Assembly: GCA_017472375.1 (NCBI GenBank)
Contig: JAFUQL010000266.1
Location: 1-18,933, forward strand
DNA: 18,933 nt
Direction of reading: 5' to 3'
Origin: Oscillospiraceae bacterium
GTDB lineage: Bacteria > Bacillota > Clostridia > Oscillospirales > Ruminococcaceae
Shown: one piece after another, positions 1-7,405 of the stretch
Position numbering within the stretch: position 1 is the stretch's first letter
Layout: each line of letters starts with the position of its first letter
Notes under the pieces: generated by a model
Database searches by the model: none
Told to the model about the DNA's origin: nothing
The model's input: only the letters and a program-made list of their open reading frames with translations
Position numbers and translations under genes: made by a program

Positions 1-1195
1 CCTGCCGGGTGCGGCGCTGGCCATGTATCGCTGCGCCCGCCCCGAAAAGCGCCGTGCGGCGGGCGGCCTGCTGCTCTCGGCGGCGCTGACCTCCATGCTC
101 ACCGGCATCACCGAGCCGCTGGAGTTCACCGTCCTGGTTGTGGCGCCGGCCATGTACGCGGTGCACAGCGTCTACGCGGGCCTTGCGTATATGCTCATGC
201 ACCTGTTTGATGTGGGCGTGGGCATGACCTTCTCCGGCGGTGTCATCGACCTGGTCCTGTTCGGTGTGCTGCAGGGCAACGCCCGCACCCACTGGCTGCG
301 GATCGCCGCCGTGGGCGTGGGATACTTCTTCCTGTACTACTTCACCTTCCTTGCGATGATCCGAAAGATGGACCTGCGCACCCCGGGGCGCGAGGAGGAC
401 GAGGGGACCCGTCTGTACACCCGCACCGACTTTGCACAGGGTGCGGGCCTCTGCGAGCAGATCGTGGAGGGCCTGGGGGGCCGGCAGAATCTGATGGACG
501 TGGACTGCTGCGCCACCCGCCTGCGGGTCACGGTGGCCGACGAGAGCCTGGTCTCGGACCGGCTGCTGAAGGAGTCCGGGGCTTCGGGCGTGCTCCACAG
601 CGGAAACGGCATCCAGGTGGTCTATGGCCCCCGGGTGTCGGTGATCAAGTCGGCCCTGATGGACTATCTGGAGGGCCGCACGGCGGCTGTTCCGGCTGCT
701 CCGGCTGAGCCGAAGCCGGCCCCGGGCACGCTGGTGCTGGGCGCCTGCATGAACGGCCGGGTGGTGAAGCTGGAGGAGGTGGCGGATGCTGCATTTTCCT
801 CCGGGGCGCTGGGCGAGGGCGTGGCCTTTGAGCCGGCGGACGGCCATCTGTACGCCCCTGCCGACGGCGAGATCGTGACCGTGATGACCTCCGGCCACGC
901 CGTGGGCATGACCACCCCCGAGGGCGCCGAACTGCTGATGCACATCGGCATCGACACTGTAAAGCTGGGCGGGAAGCACTTCGAATCCCATGTGGCGGCG
1001 GGGCAGGCCGTGCACCGGGGCGACCTGCTCATCACCTTTGACCCGCAGGCCATCCGGGAAGCCGGGTACCCGCTGGTCACTCCCATGACCGTCTGCAACA
1101 GCGACGAGTATGCACAGGTGCGCCTGCTGGCCGAGGGAGAGCTCTGTGCCGGTGCGCCGGTGCTGGAGATCCGCGGCCGAGCGGCGGCCGAATAA
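1..1195 (+). CDS. PTS EIICBA permease, glucose/N-acetylglucosamine family (5' partial)
   Basis: C-terminal part of a sugar phosphotransferase permease that imports and phosphorylates a hexose at the membrane. The frame is open from the window edge (codon at base 2), so the true start lies upstream. The visible order is the end of EIIC (ALTSMLTGITEPLEF and GMTFSGGVIDLVLFG, typical of PtsG/NagE), then EIIB (CCATRLRVTV, with the phospho-cysteine just before ATRLR), then EIIA. EIIA has LYAPADGEIV, GHAVGMTT and LLMHIGIDTV; the last His is the expected phosphorylation site. The LRTPGRE linker after EIIC resembles NagE, but fragment similarity does not fix the sugar. An Ala/Pro-rich linker separates EIIB and EIIA. 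A strong terminator follows at once. It is convergent with the GntR gene and has no visible link to the minus-strand block. Confidence 0.93.
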   Translation, partial: LPGAALAMYRCARPEKRRAAGGLLLSAALTSMLTGITEPLEFTVLVVAPAMYAVHSVYAGLAYMLMHLFDVGVGMTFSGGVIDLVLFGVLQGNARTHWLRIAAVGVGYFFLYYFTFLAMIRKMDLRTPGREEDEGTRLYTRTDFAQGAGLCEQIVEGLGGRQNLMDVDCCATRLRVTVADESLVSDRLLKESGASGVLHSGNGIQVVYGPRVSVIKSALMDYLEGRTAAVPAAPAEPKPAPGTLVLGACMNGRVVKLEEVADAAFSSGALGEGVAFEPADGHLYAPADGEIVTVMTSGHAVGMTTPEGAELLMHIGIDTVKLGGKHFESHVAAGQAVHRGDLLITFDPQAIREAGYPLVTPMTVCNSDEYAQVRLLAEGELCAGAPVLEIRGRAAAE

Positions 1196-1201
1196 ACACA
1201 G

Positions 1202-1230
1202 AAAACAGGCGGGGCATCCCCGCCTGTTTT
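1202..1230 (+). terminator. Intrinsic terminator of the PTS gene
   Basis: A perfect 13-bp stem (AAAACAGGCGGGG with its complement CCCCGCCTGTTTT) and a 3-base CAT loop begins seven bases after the PTS stop codon. The A/T ends of the arms make it able to act on both strands. Confidence 0.9.
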
Positions 1231-1245
1231 GCTTTATAAAATACG

Positions 1246-1279
1246 AACGCGCCGAGCCCCTTACCGGGCCCGGCGCGTT
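1246..1279 (-). terminator. Intrinsic terminator of the GntR gene
   Basis: A GC-rich hairpin with arms AACGCGCCG and CGGCGCGTT, continued inward by a one-mismatch GCCC/GGGC stem. On the minus strand it follows the GntR stop codon by 17 bases and leads into a T-rich stretch (GTATTTTAT). Together with the hairpin at 1202-1230 it forms a double terminator between two converging genes. Confidence 0.75.
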
Positions 1280-1296
1280 TTGGTTTGTTCTGAGGT

Positions 1297-2010
1297 TCAG
1301 CGCACGATGAACTCGAAGTTTTCGCCGTAGCCCACCTGGTAGCTGGTGTGTACGGTCTGGCCGTCCAACCGGACTACGCGGCCGCGCATCTCAAGCTGGG
1401 GGGCATTGCGGGGCACCTGCAGCAGCTTGGCCAGCTTGGCGTCTGCCCGCACGATGCGCAGGCGCATGGTGGTGCGCTGCAACTCAATGCCCTTCACCTC
1501 GCGCAGATAGCTGTAGATGGAGTCGTTCTCCAGATCGATGGAGAGCAGATAGGCGTATTCCAGCGGGAAAAAGTTGTCCTCCAGCACCAGAGGCTTGTCG
1601 CCTGCGTAGCGAAGGCGGCGAATGCGCACCGCGGGCTCCTCCTCGCGCAGGCCCAGCTCCTCGCGCACCGAGGCCTGCTCGGGCACGCAGATGCCTGCCT
1701 CCAGGATCTTGGCGCGCACGGTCAGGCCGTTGGCCTCGCACATCTCGGTGAAGCTCATGGGGCCGTCCAGCCGGCGGGTGAGCTTGGGGGCGCACACAAA
1801 GGTGCCCTTGCCCTGCTTTTTCTCCACCAGGCCCTGGCTGACCAGCTCGTCCACTGCGCGGCGCACGGTGATGCGGCTGACCTGATACTGCTCGGCCAGC
1901 TCCACCTCGGTGGGCAGGCGGCCTGTTTTGCTGAACACGCCCTTGGCGATGTCGTTCTGAAGCTGTTCCACGATCTGGGCGTACAAAGGCACGATGCTGT
2001 TATGATTCAT
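1297..2010 (-). CDS. GntR/HutC-family transcriptional regulator (UTRA domain), FrlR-like
   Basis: DNA-binding regulator of about 237 residues. The N-terminal winged helix-turn-helix is clear (LPTEVELAEQYQVSRITVRR, then GLVEKKQGKGTFV). The remainder is a UTRA effector domain ending in YQVGYGENFEFIVR. Members of this family, including FrlR of the fructoselysine locus, repress sugar catabolic genes until a metabolite, often a sugar phosphate, binds UTRA. The chosen start is ATG at 2010, giving MNHNSIVPLYAQ, the usual GntR beginning, with a GGAA ribosome site six bases before it. In-frame ATG at 2037 and TTG at 2046 lack a visible ribosome site. Two copies of the shared operator-like motif lie in its own leader, which suggests autoregulation. 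It is last in the minus-strand block and probably controls all of it; the effector is unknown. Confidence 0.92.
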   Translation of the reverse strand: MNHNSIVPLYAQIVEQLQNDIAKGVFSKTGRLPTEVELAEQYQVSRITVRRAVDELVSQGLVEKKQGKGTFVCAPKLTRRLDGPMSFTEMCEANGLTVRAKILEAGICVPEQASVREELGLREEEPAVRIRRLRYAGDKPLVLEDNFFPLEYAYLLSIDLENDSIYSYLREVKGIELQRTTMRLRIVRADAKLAKLLQVPRNAPQLEMRGRVVRLDGQTVHTSYQVGYGENFEFIVR

Positions 2011-2049
2011 ATTGGTTTCCACGCCGACACCTCGCATATCATTCAATGC

Positions 2050-2059
2050 ATAACGTTAT
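2050..2059. promoter_or_regulatory. Operator candidate A1 (perfect palindrome)
   Basis: ATAACGTTAT, a perfect 10-bp palindrome in the leader of the GntR gene. The identical 10-mer occurs at 15422-15431 in front of the RbsD-like gene. Related copies lie before the other two minus-strand operons. Confidence 0.55.
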
Positions 2060-2083
2060 TATCATATAAGACCAAAAGATACT

Positions 2084-2093
2084 ATGACGTTTT
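2084..2093 (+). promoter_or_regulatory. Operator candidate A2
   Basis: ATGACGTTTT on the plus strand. Its ACGT core starts 19 bases downstream of the -10 hexamer of the GntR promoter, roughly +13 of the predicted transcript. The orientation is opposite to the non-palindromic copies at the other promoters, which matters little for a motif centred on ACGT. Confidence 0.5.
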
Positions 2094-2109
2094 GCATTGT
2101 ATTGTATAT

Positions 2110-2137
2110 ATTATAGCATAAAGTGTGAAAATCTCAA
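2110..2137 (-). promoter_or_regulatory. Sigma-A-type promoter of the GntR gene
   Basis: Read on the minus strand: -35 TTGAGA (2132-2137), a 16-base spacer, and a perfect -10 TATAAT (2110-2115). The predicted transcription start is near 2103, so both operator candidates A2 and A1 lie in the 5' untranslated leader. Confidence 0.7.
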
Positions 2138-2205
2138 CTGCGTTATGATGGTTTTTGTGCAATTGTATTACATTACCGGAGAAAAGTACACATTTGGACA
2201 AATGG

Positions 2206-2249
2206 AAAAGCGGACGTCTGCCGCATCGGATCTGCAGACGTCCGCTTTT
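2206..2249 (-). terminator. Intrinsic terminator ending the hyuA-hyuB-SIS operon
   Basis: A perfect 15-bp stem, AAAAGCGGACGTCTG paired with CAGACGTCCGCTTTT, with a 14-base loop. It lies about 60 bases after the SIS stop codon and upstream of the GntR promoter. It separates the GntR gene from the operon before it, although the arms would also work in the plus direction. Confidence 0.85.
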
Positions 2250-2309
2250 CGCTCGAAGGAAAGACACAAAGGGAGAAAATTTGGAGGATCTCACCTTGAA
2301 AAAGGAGGC

Positions 2310-3308
2310 TCAGTAATCGAATTTCCACATATAACGGCGGTAGCTCATGGGGTGCATCCGCACGTCTGCCATGGCAGTGATGAACTGCTTGGAGATGGGA
2401 TGCATCATGGCGGCGTTGAAGTACTCGGCCACTTCCTCGTCCAGCTCACCCAGGCCCAGCTCGGCGGCATCGATGACCCAGTGGTGGCCGCCGAACTTGC
2501 TCAGGAAGCGCTCGGCACGCTCGTCCACCGGGCGGGTGCGGCCCACGCTCTTGAACAGCAGAATGGCCAGGTCCTTGTCGCAGGTCTCGAAGGCGCCGTG
2601 GAAATATTCGCCGGAGTGAATGGGCACGCAGTGCACGGTCTGCATCTCCTGGAAGAAACAGAAAGCATCCGCATAGCTGACCTCCCACGCCGCGCCGCTG
2701 CTCATCACGTTCCAGACGGCATCGTCCTTGTAGGTCACCGCGAACAGGGCCGCATCGGCCTTGACGGCCTCGTGGGCGCGCCCGTAGATCTCGGGCAGCT
2801 TCTCAAAGGCGGCCAGTGCCTTGTCGTAGGCGGCATAGTGGTCGTATTCCTTCAGCAGCCAGAAGGCTACCTTTAAGGCGGTGCCCTGGCTGTTGCAGTG
2901 GATGAGGGTGGGGTCGGTGTACCACTCGTCGGCGTGGTAATAGGTGATGTAGTAGTGGGCGGCCTGTGCAGTGAGGGAATCGGGGTAGCCGGTCAGGCCG
3001 ATGGTGACGGCCCCTTTGGCGCGCGCGACCTTCAGGGCCTCCACGGTCTCGGCGGTGGCCTTGGTGGAGGTGCCGATGACCAGGGTGTTCTTATCGATGT
3101 TTTTGGGGGTGGCACAGACGAACTCGCTGGCATTGTAGCCCTGCACACGCAGCGAGCTCTCCTGATTCAGCAGATAGCGGGCGGGGTAGGAGGAGGCGTA
3201 GGAACCGCCGCAGGCCACGAAAACGACCTGTTTCAGGCCGCCATTGGCGTCCAGGTCGGCCTTTGCACGAGCCATGACCTCGTTGACTTCCTGCAAACCT
3301 TTGATCAT
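2310..3308 (-). CDS. frlB: SIS-domain sugar isomerase/deglycase, FrlB-like (fructosamine-6-phosphate deglycase family)
   Basis: Cytoplasmic protein of 332 residues, close to the length of FrlB. The first SIS domain has the nucleotide/sugar-binding start VVFVACGGSYASSYPARYLL and VIGTSTKATAETVEAL. The second has SGEYFHGAFE near residues 230-239, matching the SGE-x-x-HG segment of FrlB-type deglycases. The C-terminus RRYMWKFDY resembles the RRYYGGLVEY end of E. coli FrlB. In that family the enzyme splits a 6-phosphorylated Amadori compound into glucose 6-phosphate and an amino acid. An AGGAAGGG ribosome site precedes the ATG, 23 bases after hyuB, so it is co-transcribed with the HyuAB pair. The amino moiety recognised is unknown. 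A GlmS-like or other aminosugar isomerase role is the main alternative. Confidence 0.82.
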   Translation of the reverse strand: MIKGLQEVNEVMARAKADLDANGGLKQVVFVACGGSYASSYPARYLLNQESSLRVQGYNASEFVCATPKNIDKNTLVIGTSTKATAETVEALKVARAKGAVTIGLTGYPDSLTAQAAHYYITYYHADEWYTDPTLIHCNSQGTALKVAFWLLKEYDHYAAYDKALAAFEKLPEIYGRAHEAVKADAALFAVTYKDDAVWNVMSSGAAWEVSYADAFCFFQEMQTVHCVPIHSGEYFHGAFETCDKDLAILLFKSVGRTRPVDERAERFLSKFGGHHWVIDAAELGLGELDEEVAEYFNAAMMHPISKQFITAMADVRMHPMSYRRYMWKFDY

Positions 3309-3331
3309 TGTTGTACCCTTCCTTTCACGTC

Positions 3332-5071
3332 TCAGCGCAGGGCCGCAGTCGCCTGCTCGTCCACACTGTAGTTGATGCCGTCGGTGAGGATGACCACGCC
3401 ATACTGCTCCTTCGCGGCCTGCAGCGAGACCTTGCCCTCCATCACGTCCCGCAGGACCTTTTCGGCGGGGCGTTTTTTCGGGTCGCCGTAGCCGCCTGCA
3501 CCGGGGGTCACCACCCGGATCACGTCGCCCTTCTTCAGGGGCAGGCTGGTGGTCTTGTGGCCCATGCGGGTCACGCTGCCGTCCCCGGCGTCCACCCGGT
3601 AGAAGGCGCCGGAGCTGCCCTCGCAGCCGCCGGCCAGGCCCCAGGGGTGGAACTTGTGGCGGTCGCCCAGGCCGGTGTAGCGCACATCGTCCTGCAGGAC
3701 CTCCAGCTCGCGCTCGATGCCCAGGCCGCCGCGCATCTCGCCGGCGCCGCCGGTATCGGTCTTCAGCTCATATTTGCGGGCGAGGATCTTGGTGAACTCC
3801 ATCTCGGTGGCCTCGATGGGCATAGTGGAGGTGTTGGTCATGTTCACCTGAACGCCGGACAGACCATCCGCCCGGCGGGAGGCGCCGCCGCCGCCCGCGA
3901 TGACCTCGTGGAAGATGAACACACTGTCGGTGCCGATGGCGCCGTCGCCGGCCAGGATGGTGGTGGTGCAGGCGCCGTTGCCCGCGGTGACCACCGCATC
4001 CGGGAACACCGGGGCCAGTGCGCCGAAGATGGCATCCGGAATGCGCTGCTGGCAGTCGATCTGTGCGCCGATGGGGCTGGGCTCGGTGGGGTTCACGATG
4101 CAGCCCTTCGGGGCGATGATCCTGATGGCCCGGTTGATGCCCTCGTTGGCGGGGATGTCGTCGCCCATCAGTGCCTTGACCGAGAAGAACACCGCGGCCT
4201 TGGTGCAGGGATAAGGCACGTTGATGGGAGCCTTGATCTGGGCGGCGGTACCGGTGAAGTCCACGGTCAGGTCATCGCCTGCGATGGTGACCTTCACCTT
4301 GATGGGCAGCGGATCGGGATATTTGTCACCGCAGCCGTCCACATAGTCGGTGAAGCTGTATTCGCCGTCGGGCAGGGTGGCCACCACGGCGCGCACCCGG
4401 CGCTCGGAGTAGGTGACCAGCTCGCTCATGCAGTCGATGAGCACATCCCCATAGCGGGCGTAAGCCTCCTGGATGCGCTGCACGCCGATCAGATTGGCGG
4501 ACATCTGGGCGGTCAGGTCGCCCTCGCGCTCCTGGGGCACACGGGTGTTGTCCAGCAGAAGATCCATCACGCTGGGGAGGATGGCATCGTTCTCGCGGAT
4601 GCGGATGACCGGGATGCGGATGCCCTCCTGGAACAGACTGTCCGCATCGCCGGAGGTGGAGCCGGGCACCTTGCCGCCGATGTCGGAGTGGTGGGCGATG
4701 TTGGCGATCCAGCCCACCAGCTTGCCGTCCACAAAGGAAGGCGCGGCGATGACGATGTCGGGCAGATGGTTGCCGCCGCCGTGATAGGGGTCGTTGGCGA
4801 TGAACATATCGCCGGGCTTCACGTTCTCGCGGCCGAATTTTTCATAGATGTTGGGCACCACGCTCAGCATGCTGCCCAGCAGGGCGGCCAGGCTCTCCAC
4901 CTGGGCCACGCTGTTGCCGTCCGGATCAATGACGGCGGTGCACACGTCGCGCCGCTCCTTCATGTTGGTGGAGTAAGCGCTGCGCACGATGATGCCGTAG
5001 GTCTCCTCGGCAATCGACATCAGAAGGTTGCGGACGACCTCGACCGTAACCGTATCGATCTTTCTTGCCAT
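3332..5071 (-). CDS. hyuB: Hydantoinase B/5-oxoprolinase subunit HyuB
   Basis: 579-residue partner subunit of an ATP-dependent amidohydrolase that opens cyclic amides such as 5-oxoproline or N-methylhydantoin. The family signature is present: NDPYHGGGNHLPDIVIAAP, then IANIAHHSDIGGKVPGS, with Asp and His residues in the expected metal-site region. The C-terminal glycine-rich PGAGGYGDPKKRP is also typical. Length is normal for the subfamily with separate A and B subunits. The start ATG lies one base after the hyuA stop, with a GAGGTG ribosome site inside the end of hyuA, so translation is probably coupled. Acetone-carboxylase-like and caprolactamase-like relatives share the fold, so the substrate cannot be read from sequence. 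Confidence 0.93.
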   Translation of the reverse strand: MARKIDTVTVEVVRNLLMSIAEETYGIIVRSAYSTNMKERRDVCTAVIDPDGNSVAQVESLAALLGSMLSVVPNIYEKFGRENVKPGDMFIANDPYHGGGNHLPDIVIAAPSFVDGKLVGWIANIAHHSDIGGKVPGSTSGDADSLFQEGIRIPVIRIRENDAILPSVMDLLLDNTRVPQEREGDLTAQMSANLIGVQRIQEAYARYGDVLIDCMSELVTYSERRVRAVVATLPDGEYSFTDYVDGCGDKYPDPLPIKVKVTIAGDDLTVDFTGTAAQIKAPINVPYPCTKAAVFFSVKALMGDDIPANEGINRAIRIIAPKGCIVNPTEPSPIGAQIDCQQRIPDAIFGALAPVFPDAVVTAGNGACTTTILAGDGAIGTDSVFIFHEVIAGGGGASRRADGLSGVQVNMTNTSTMPIEATEMEFTKILARKYELKTDTGGAGEMRGGLGIERELEVLQDDVRYTGLGDRHKFHPWGLAGGCEGSSGAFYRVDAGDGSVTRMGHKTTSLPLKKGDVIRVVTPGAGGYGDPKKRPAEKVLRDVMEGKVSLQAAKEQYGVVILTDGINYSVDEQATAALR

Positions 5072-5072
5072 A

Positions 5073-7133
5073 TCACTTCACCTCGTCCTTGATCTTCAGG
5101 TTGTGATAGCCGTCCACATGGATGGTCCAGCCGGCGGGCACCACCAGAGTGGTGTCCATCTGTTCGCAGATGCAGGGGCCGGGGATGGACTGGCCAGGCA
5201 CAAACTCCTCGCGCCGGTAGACCGGGGCCTCCACATACTCCGTGCAGCCCTGGAACAGCACCCGGCGGGTCTCGATGGGGGCGGGGATGGGGGCTTCGGG
5301 CCGCAGGGCCTCGGGCTGCAGGTCGGGCTTGTCGATGACACCCACCGCAGACACGCGGTAGCTGACGAACTGGACCACAGCGCTCTCCTTGCAGTAGCCG
5401 TAGCTGCGCTTGTGCTCCGCGTGGAAATCCGCCACAGCCTGTGCGAGGGTCTCGGCGGTCATCTCGCCGGCGGGCACGGGGATGCAGATCTCGAAGTTCT
5501 GGCGCTGGTAGCGCATATCCACAAAATACTCAAAGTAGCGGCGCTCGGCGGGAACGCCCTCCTTGTCCAGCAGGGCGGTGCCCTGTTCCACCATGTTGTG
5601 GAACTGCTCGTTGATGGCCGCCAGGTTGCCGGCCTCGCCGTTCATCACCTTGGTGCGGCTCAGGTCGAACTTGGTGTCGGCCAAAAGCAGGCCCAGGCTG
5701 CACAGGGTGCCGGGGTGCGGGGGAATGAGCACCTCGCGCATTCCCAGCTCCTTGGCCACCTCGCAGGCGTGCAGGGGGCCAGCACCGCCGAAGGCCATCA
5801 GGCTGAACTCGCGCACGTCGTAGCCCTTCTCCACCGATACGCTGCGAATGGCGCGCACCATGTTGGAATTGACCACCGTGATGATGCCGTTGGCGGCCCG
5901 GTCCAGATCCAGATCGGACTTGGCGCAGATCTTCTCGCGGATGGCCTGGCGGGCCAGCTCGATGTCCACATCCATGCGGCCGCCCAGGATCTTCTGCTGG
6001 TTCAGCTTGCCCAGCACGATGTTGGCATCGGTGACACAGGGGTTCTCGCCGCCGCGCATATAGCAGGCGGGGCCGGGGGTGGCGCCGGCACTCTGGGGGC
6101 CGACCTTCAGGGCGCCGCCGTCGTCGATGCGGGCGATGGAGCCGCCGCCGGCGCCGATGGTGATGATGTTGATCATGGGGATACGGGCGGGATAGCCCTC
6201 CACCGTGCGCTCGTTGGACACCTGGGGCGTGTAATGCTCGATCAGGGAGATGTCTGCGCTGGTGCCGCCCATGTCAAAGGTGATGATCTTGTCGGCCTCG
6301 CACTGGCGGCCGATGTAGGCGGCGGCAATGACACCGGCGGAAGGACCGGACCGCGCCGTCTTGATGGGGCAGTCGATGGTCTCCTTGATGGAGATGATGG
6401 AGCCGTTGGACTGGGTGACGTAGGGCTCCACCCCGATGCCAATGGCCTCGATGGAGTGCCGGAAGTTGTTCACATACCGCTCCATCACAGGGCCCAGATA
6501 GCTGTTCATCACAGTGGTGGACATACGGCTGAACTCCCGGAATTCGGGGGCCAGCCGGCTGGAGAGGGTCACATAAGCCTCGGGGAATTCTTCGGCGATG
6601 ATCTCGCCGATGCGCTCCTCGTGGGCCGGATTGATGAAGCTGAACAGGGTGCACACCGCGATGGCGGCCACGCCCTGCGCTTTCAGGTAGCGCACCACCT
6701 GGCGGGTCTCCTCTTCATCCAGCGGGGTCTCGATGCTGCCGTCGTAGCGGATGCGCTCGGTGACGGTGCAGTTCAGGCCCGGCGGGACCAGAGGGTAGGG
6801 CTTCTGCGCCTGTAGGTCGTACAGGCTGGGGCGGCGCTGAGTGCCGATCTCCATCAGGTCCTTAAAACCCTTGGTGGTGATGAGGCCGAGCCGCACGCCC
6901 TTCTTCTCGATGAGTGCATTGGTGCCGACGGTGGTGCCGTGGGCCAGGTAGCTGACCGTTTCGGGGCCGGCCTGCTTGATGGCCAGCACGTCCTGCACGC
7001 CTTTCACGATGGCGCGGGAGGGGTCAGCGGGGGTGGAGCTGTCTTTATAGTTGAACAGTTCGCCTGTTTCCTGATTGAACACAGAGAAGTCCGTGAAGGT
7101 ACCTCCCACGTCAACGCCGATCATATAAGCCAT
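5073..7133 (-). CDS. hyuA: Hydantoinase A/5-oxoprolinase ATP-binding subunit HyuA
   Basis: 686-residue subunit that couples ATP hydrolysis to ring opening. Actin-like ATPase motifs are all present: GVDVGGTFTDF at residues 6-16, AHGTTVGTNALIEKKG, FDMGGTSADISLI near residue 285, TIGAGGGSIARID, VGPQSAGATPGPACY, and FGGAGPLHACEVAKELG followed by PPHPGTLCSLGLL. A hydantoinase/oxoprolinase N-terminal domain precedes the main domain, and length is normal. It is the first gene of the hyuA-hyuB-SIS operon, with ribosome site GAGGTG before ATG, and is driven by a strong promoter carrying tandem operator copies. The pairing with an FrlB-like deglycase is unusual and suggests that a cyclic amide group on the transported compound is opened before or after deglycation. 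Confidence 0.94.
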   Translation of the reverse strand: MAYMIGVDVGGTFTDFSVFNQETGELFNYKDSSTPADPSRAIVKGVQDVLAIKQAGPETVSYLAHGTTVGTNALIEKKGVRLGLITTKGFKDLMEIGTQRRPSLYDLQAQKPYPLVPPGLNCTVTERIRYDGSIETPLDEEETRQVVRYLKAQGVAAIAVCTLFSFINPAHEERIGEIIAEEFPEAYVTLSSRLAPEFREFSRMSTTVMNSYLGPVMERYVNNFRHSIEAIGIGVEPYVTQSNGSIISIKETIDCPIKTARSGPSAGVIAAAYIGRQCEADKIITFDMGGTSADISLIEHYTPQVSNERTVEGYPARIPMINIITIGAGGGSIARIDDGGALKVGPQSAGATPGPACYMRGGENPCVTDANIVLGKLNQQKILGGRMDVDIELARQAIREKICAKSDLDLDRAANGIITVVNSNMVRAIRSVSVEKGYDVREFSLMAFGGAGPLHACEVAKELGMREVLIPPHPGTLCSLGLLLADTKFDLSRTKVMNGEAGNLAAINEQFHNMVEQGTALLDKEGVPAERRYFEYFVDMRYQRQNFEICIPVPAGEMTAETLAQAVADFHAEHKRSYGYCKESAVVQFVSYRVSAVGVIDKPDLQPEALRPEAPIPAPIETRRVLFQGCTEYVEAPVYRREEFVPGQSIPGPCICEQMDTTLVVPAGWTIHVDGYHNLKIKDEVK

Positions 7134-7232
7134 ACAAATTCACCTCGTTTGCGATCGTTGGTAAAACTGGCGCTCCGGCAGGCGGCCGACCCGCCGGAAA
7201 ATGCGGTATATCAGATATGCCTATCCGCTCGC

Positions 7233-7252
7233 ATATCGTCATATAACATCAT
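7233..7252 (-). promoter_or_regulatory. Tandem operator candidates B1 and B2
   Basis: On the minus strand two 10-mers lie head to tail with no gap: ATGATGTTAT (7243-7252) and ATGACGATAT (7233-7242). Both match the motif found before the other three operons. The first core begins 18 bases after the -10 hexamer of the hyuA promoter, the second 28 bases after. This is the only promoter in the window with directly abutting copies. Confidence 0.5.
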
Positions 7253-7267
7253 ATACCGTTTGAGATT

Positions 7268-7296
7268 AATATAACGGGAGAAAAACCGATTGTCAA
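7268..7296 (-). promoter_or_regulatory. Sigma-A-type promoter of the hyuA operon
   Basis: Minus strand: perfect -35 TTGACA (7291-7296), a 17-base spacer, and -10 TATATT (7268-7273). The predicted start is near 7261, leaving a leader of about 130 bases before hyuA. The leader contains the tandem operator copies; nothing else is recognisable in it. Confidence 0.8.
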
Positions 7297-7305
7297 GACC
7301 TGCCG

Positions 7306-7328
7306 CGAAAAAAATCGCAATTTTTTCG
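7306..7328 (-). terminator. AT-rich hairpin, possible terminator of the TRAP/kinase/epimerase operon
   Basis: An 8-bp stem CGAAAAAA/TTTTTTCG with a 7-base loop between the epimerase stop and the hyuA -35 box. On the minus strand its descending arm supplies a T run. The stem is weak, so partial read-through into hyuA is plausible. Confidence 0.35.
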
Positions 7329-7405
7329 AACACGGGCGGGCAGGCGGCTTCTCCTGTGTAAAAGTCACGAACAAAAGCTGATTTCTGGCCGGTCTGGATG
7401 CATTT

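Noticed and set aside
2011..2046. Longer GntR protein from TTG at 2046 or ATG at 2037
   Set aside because: No ribosome site before either codon, and family proteins usually begin near the NSIVPLYAQ segment.
2325..2335. Extra ATATAACGG match to the operator motif
   Set aside because: It lies inside the end of the SIS coding sequence, matches only one half of the motif and has no promoter beside it.
3308..6815. Two plus-strand open frames of nearly 600 codons opposite hyuB and hyuA
   Set aside because: Their translations are His/Gly/Ala/Val-rich with no domain, as expected for the complement of high-GC coding sequence. The minus-strand proteins have full family motifs.
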